The notes under the pieces are model-generated. The model ran no database searches. It saw only the letters and a list, made by a program, of their open reading frames with translations, and was not told where the DNA came from. From Actinomycetota bacterium (GTDB taxonomy: Bacteria; Actinomycetota; Thermoleophilia; Gaiellales; Gaiellaceae), in NCBI GenBank assembly GCA_005883245.1, contig VAXT01000144.1:1-6922 (forward strand): a DNA stretch of 6,922 nucleotides. Reading direction: 5' to 3'. Positions 6,575-6,922 of this stretch are shown here, one piece after another. Both the position numbers and the translations under genes were made by a program. Each line of letters starts with the position of its first letter. The first letter of the stretch is position 1.

Positions 6575-6922
6575 GTGGAGATCTCGGCCCCAGAGCTCCG
6601 CCAGCACGAATCGCGCACCGGTACGCTCGTCGTGTGTGGCGTAGCGGCGCTTGCGCTCGTCCTGCTGCTGATCGTGGTTGCGGCGATGATGTCCAAGCCT
6701 TCGACCGCGGATGCGAAGCGCGCCGCCGCGAAGCACCGCGCCCCGGGACGCCCGGAGCCGAGGCGGCCGACGCTCACTCGTGCCCAGACGAAGGTGCTCG
6801 TCCTGAACGCGAACGGGATCACGGGTGCCGCTGCGGCCGAGGCCTCGCGCGCGCGTGCGCGCGGGTACAGGGTCTCCAGAACCGGGAACGCGGCGCGGAC
6901 CCTCGGCCAGAGCGTCGTCCTC
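6575..6922 (+). CDS. Membrane-anchored LytR_C-domain protein, C-terminus cut off by window edge
   Basis: The first 116 codons of a protein running off the right edge. A short cytoplasmic N-terminus (1-16) precedes one transmembrane helix (about 17-39, rich in Val/Leu/Ala) and a basic, Pro/Arg/Lys-rich linker (about 40-72). KVLVLNANGITGAAAAEASR and GYRVSRTGNA (from 73 on) match the style of the LytR C-terminal domain found in actinobacterial envelope proteins, here facing outside without a visible LytR-CpsA-Psr catalytic domain before it. A role at the cell wall is inferred. Start GTG 6575 is chosen because it is the first reasonable start before the helix; there is no clear Shine-Dalgarno or -10 (TCCGGT at the leaderless position lacks the conserved A), so the start is less certain than the gene. 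Probably cotranscribed with the epimerase, 38 bp upstream. Confidence 0.8.
   Translation, partial: MEISAPELRQHESRTGTLVVCGVAALALVLLLIVVAAMMSKPSTADAKRAAAKHRAPGRPEPRRPTLTRAQTKVLVLNANGITGAAAAEASRARARGYRVSRTGNAARTLGQSVVL

Overview
GC-rich, gene-dense bacterial DNA, probably from an actinobacterium. The protein styles fit Thermoleophilia (Gaiellales/Solirubrobacterales): two short-signal lipoproteins, a LytR_C-type membrane protein, an actinobacterial-style delta-prime subunit, and TANNNT -10 boxes placed directly before start codons. The lineage is inferred from style only; no rRNA or other phylogenetic marker is present.

Layout. (1) 1-1055, minus: the first 351 codons of a CoA-acylating methylmalonate/malonate-semialdehyde dehydrogenase (mmsA), cut by the window edge. 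(2) 1092-3905, plus: a His/Cys-rich lipoprotein of unknown function; a class III PLP aminotransferase broken by an internal deletion plus frameshift; an inverted-repeat element; a doubtful small membrane ORF; and a lipoprotein alpha/beta hydrolase. (3) 3902-5615, minus: overlapping tmk (thymidylate kinase) and holB (DNA polymerase III delta-prime). (4) 5634-6922, plus: a GalE-like sugar-nucleotide epimerase, then the start of a LytR_C-domain membrane protein cut by the right edge.

How the genes fit together. mmsA and the class III aminotransferase are a classic pair for beta-alanine/omega-amino-acid (or valine/thymine) breakdown: the transaminase yields a semialdehyde, which MmsA converts to acetyl- or propionyl-CoA. 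Here they are transcribed divergently with the lipoprotein between them, and as assembled the aminotransferase cannot make a normal protein. tmk-holB is a housekeeping nucleotide/replication pair. The epimerase and LytR_C protein point to cell-surface polymer metabolism.

The most distinctive features are regulatory. Both divergent gaps are tiny (36 and 18 bp). All four genes that start there have a TANNNT-like hexamer whose spacing predicts transcription starting at, or within 1 nt of, the start codon, i.e. leaderless mRNAs. In the 18-bp gap the two -10 boxes overlap on opposite strands, forming a compact bidirectional promoter. Genes inside the transcription units instead carry Shine-Dalgarno sequences. 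No tRNA, rRNA, CRISPR array, transposase gene or gene-free stretch over 300 bp was seen. I did not find a clear new multi-gene system.
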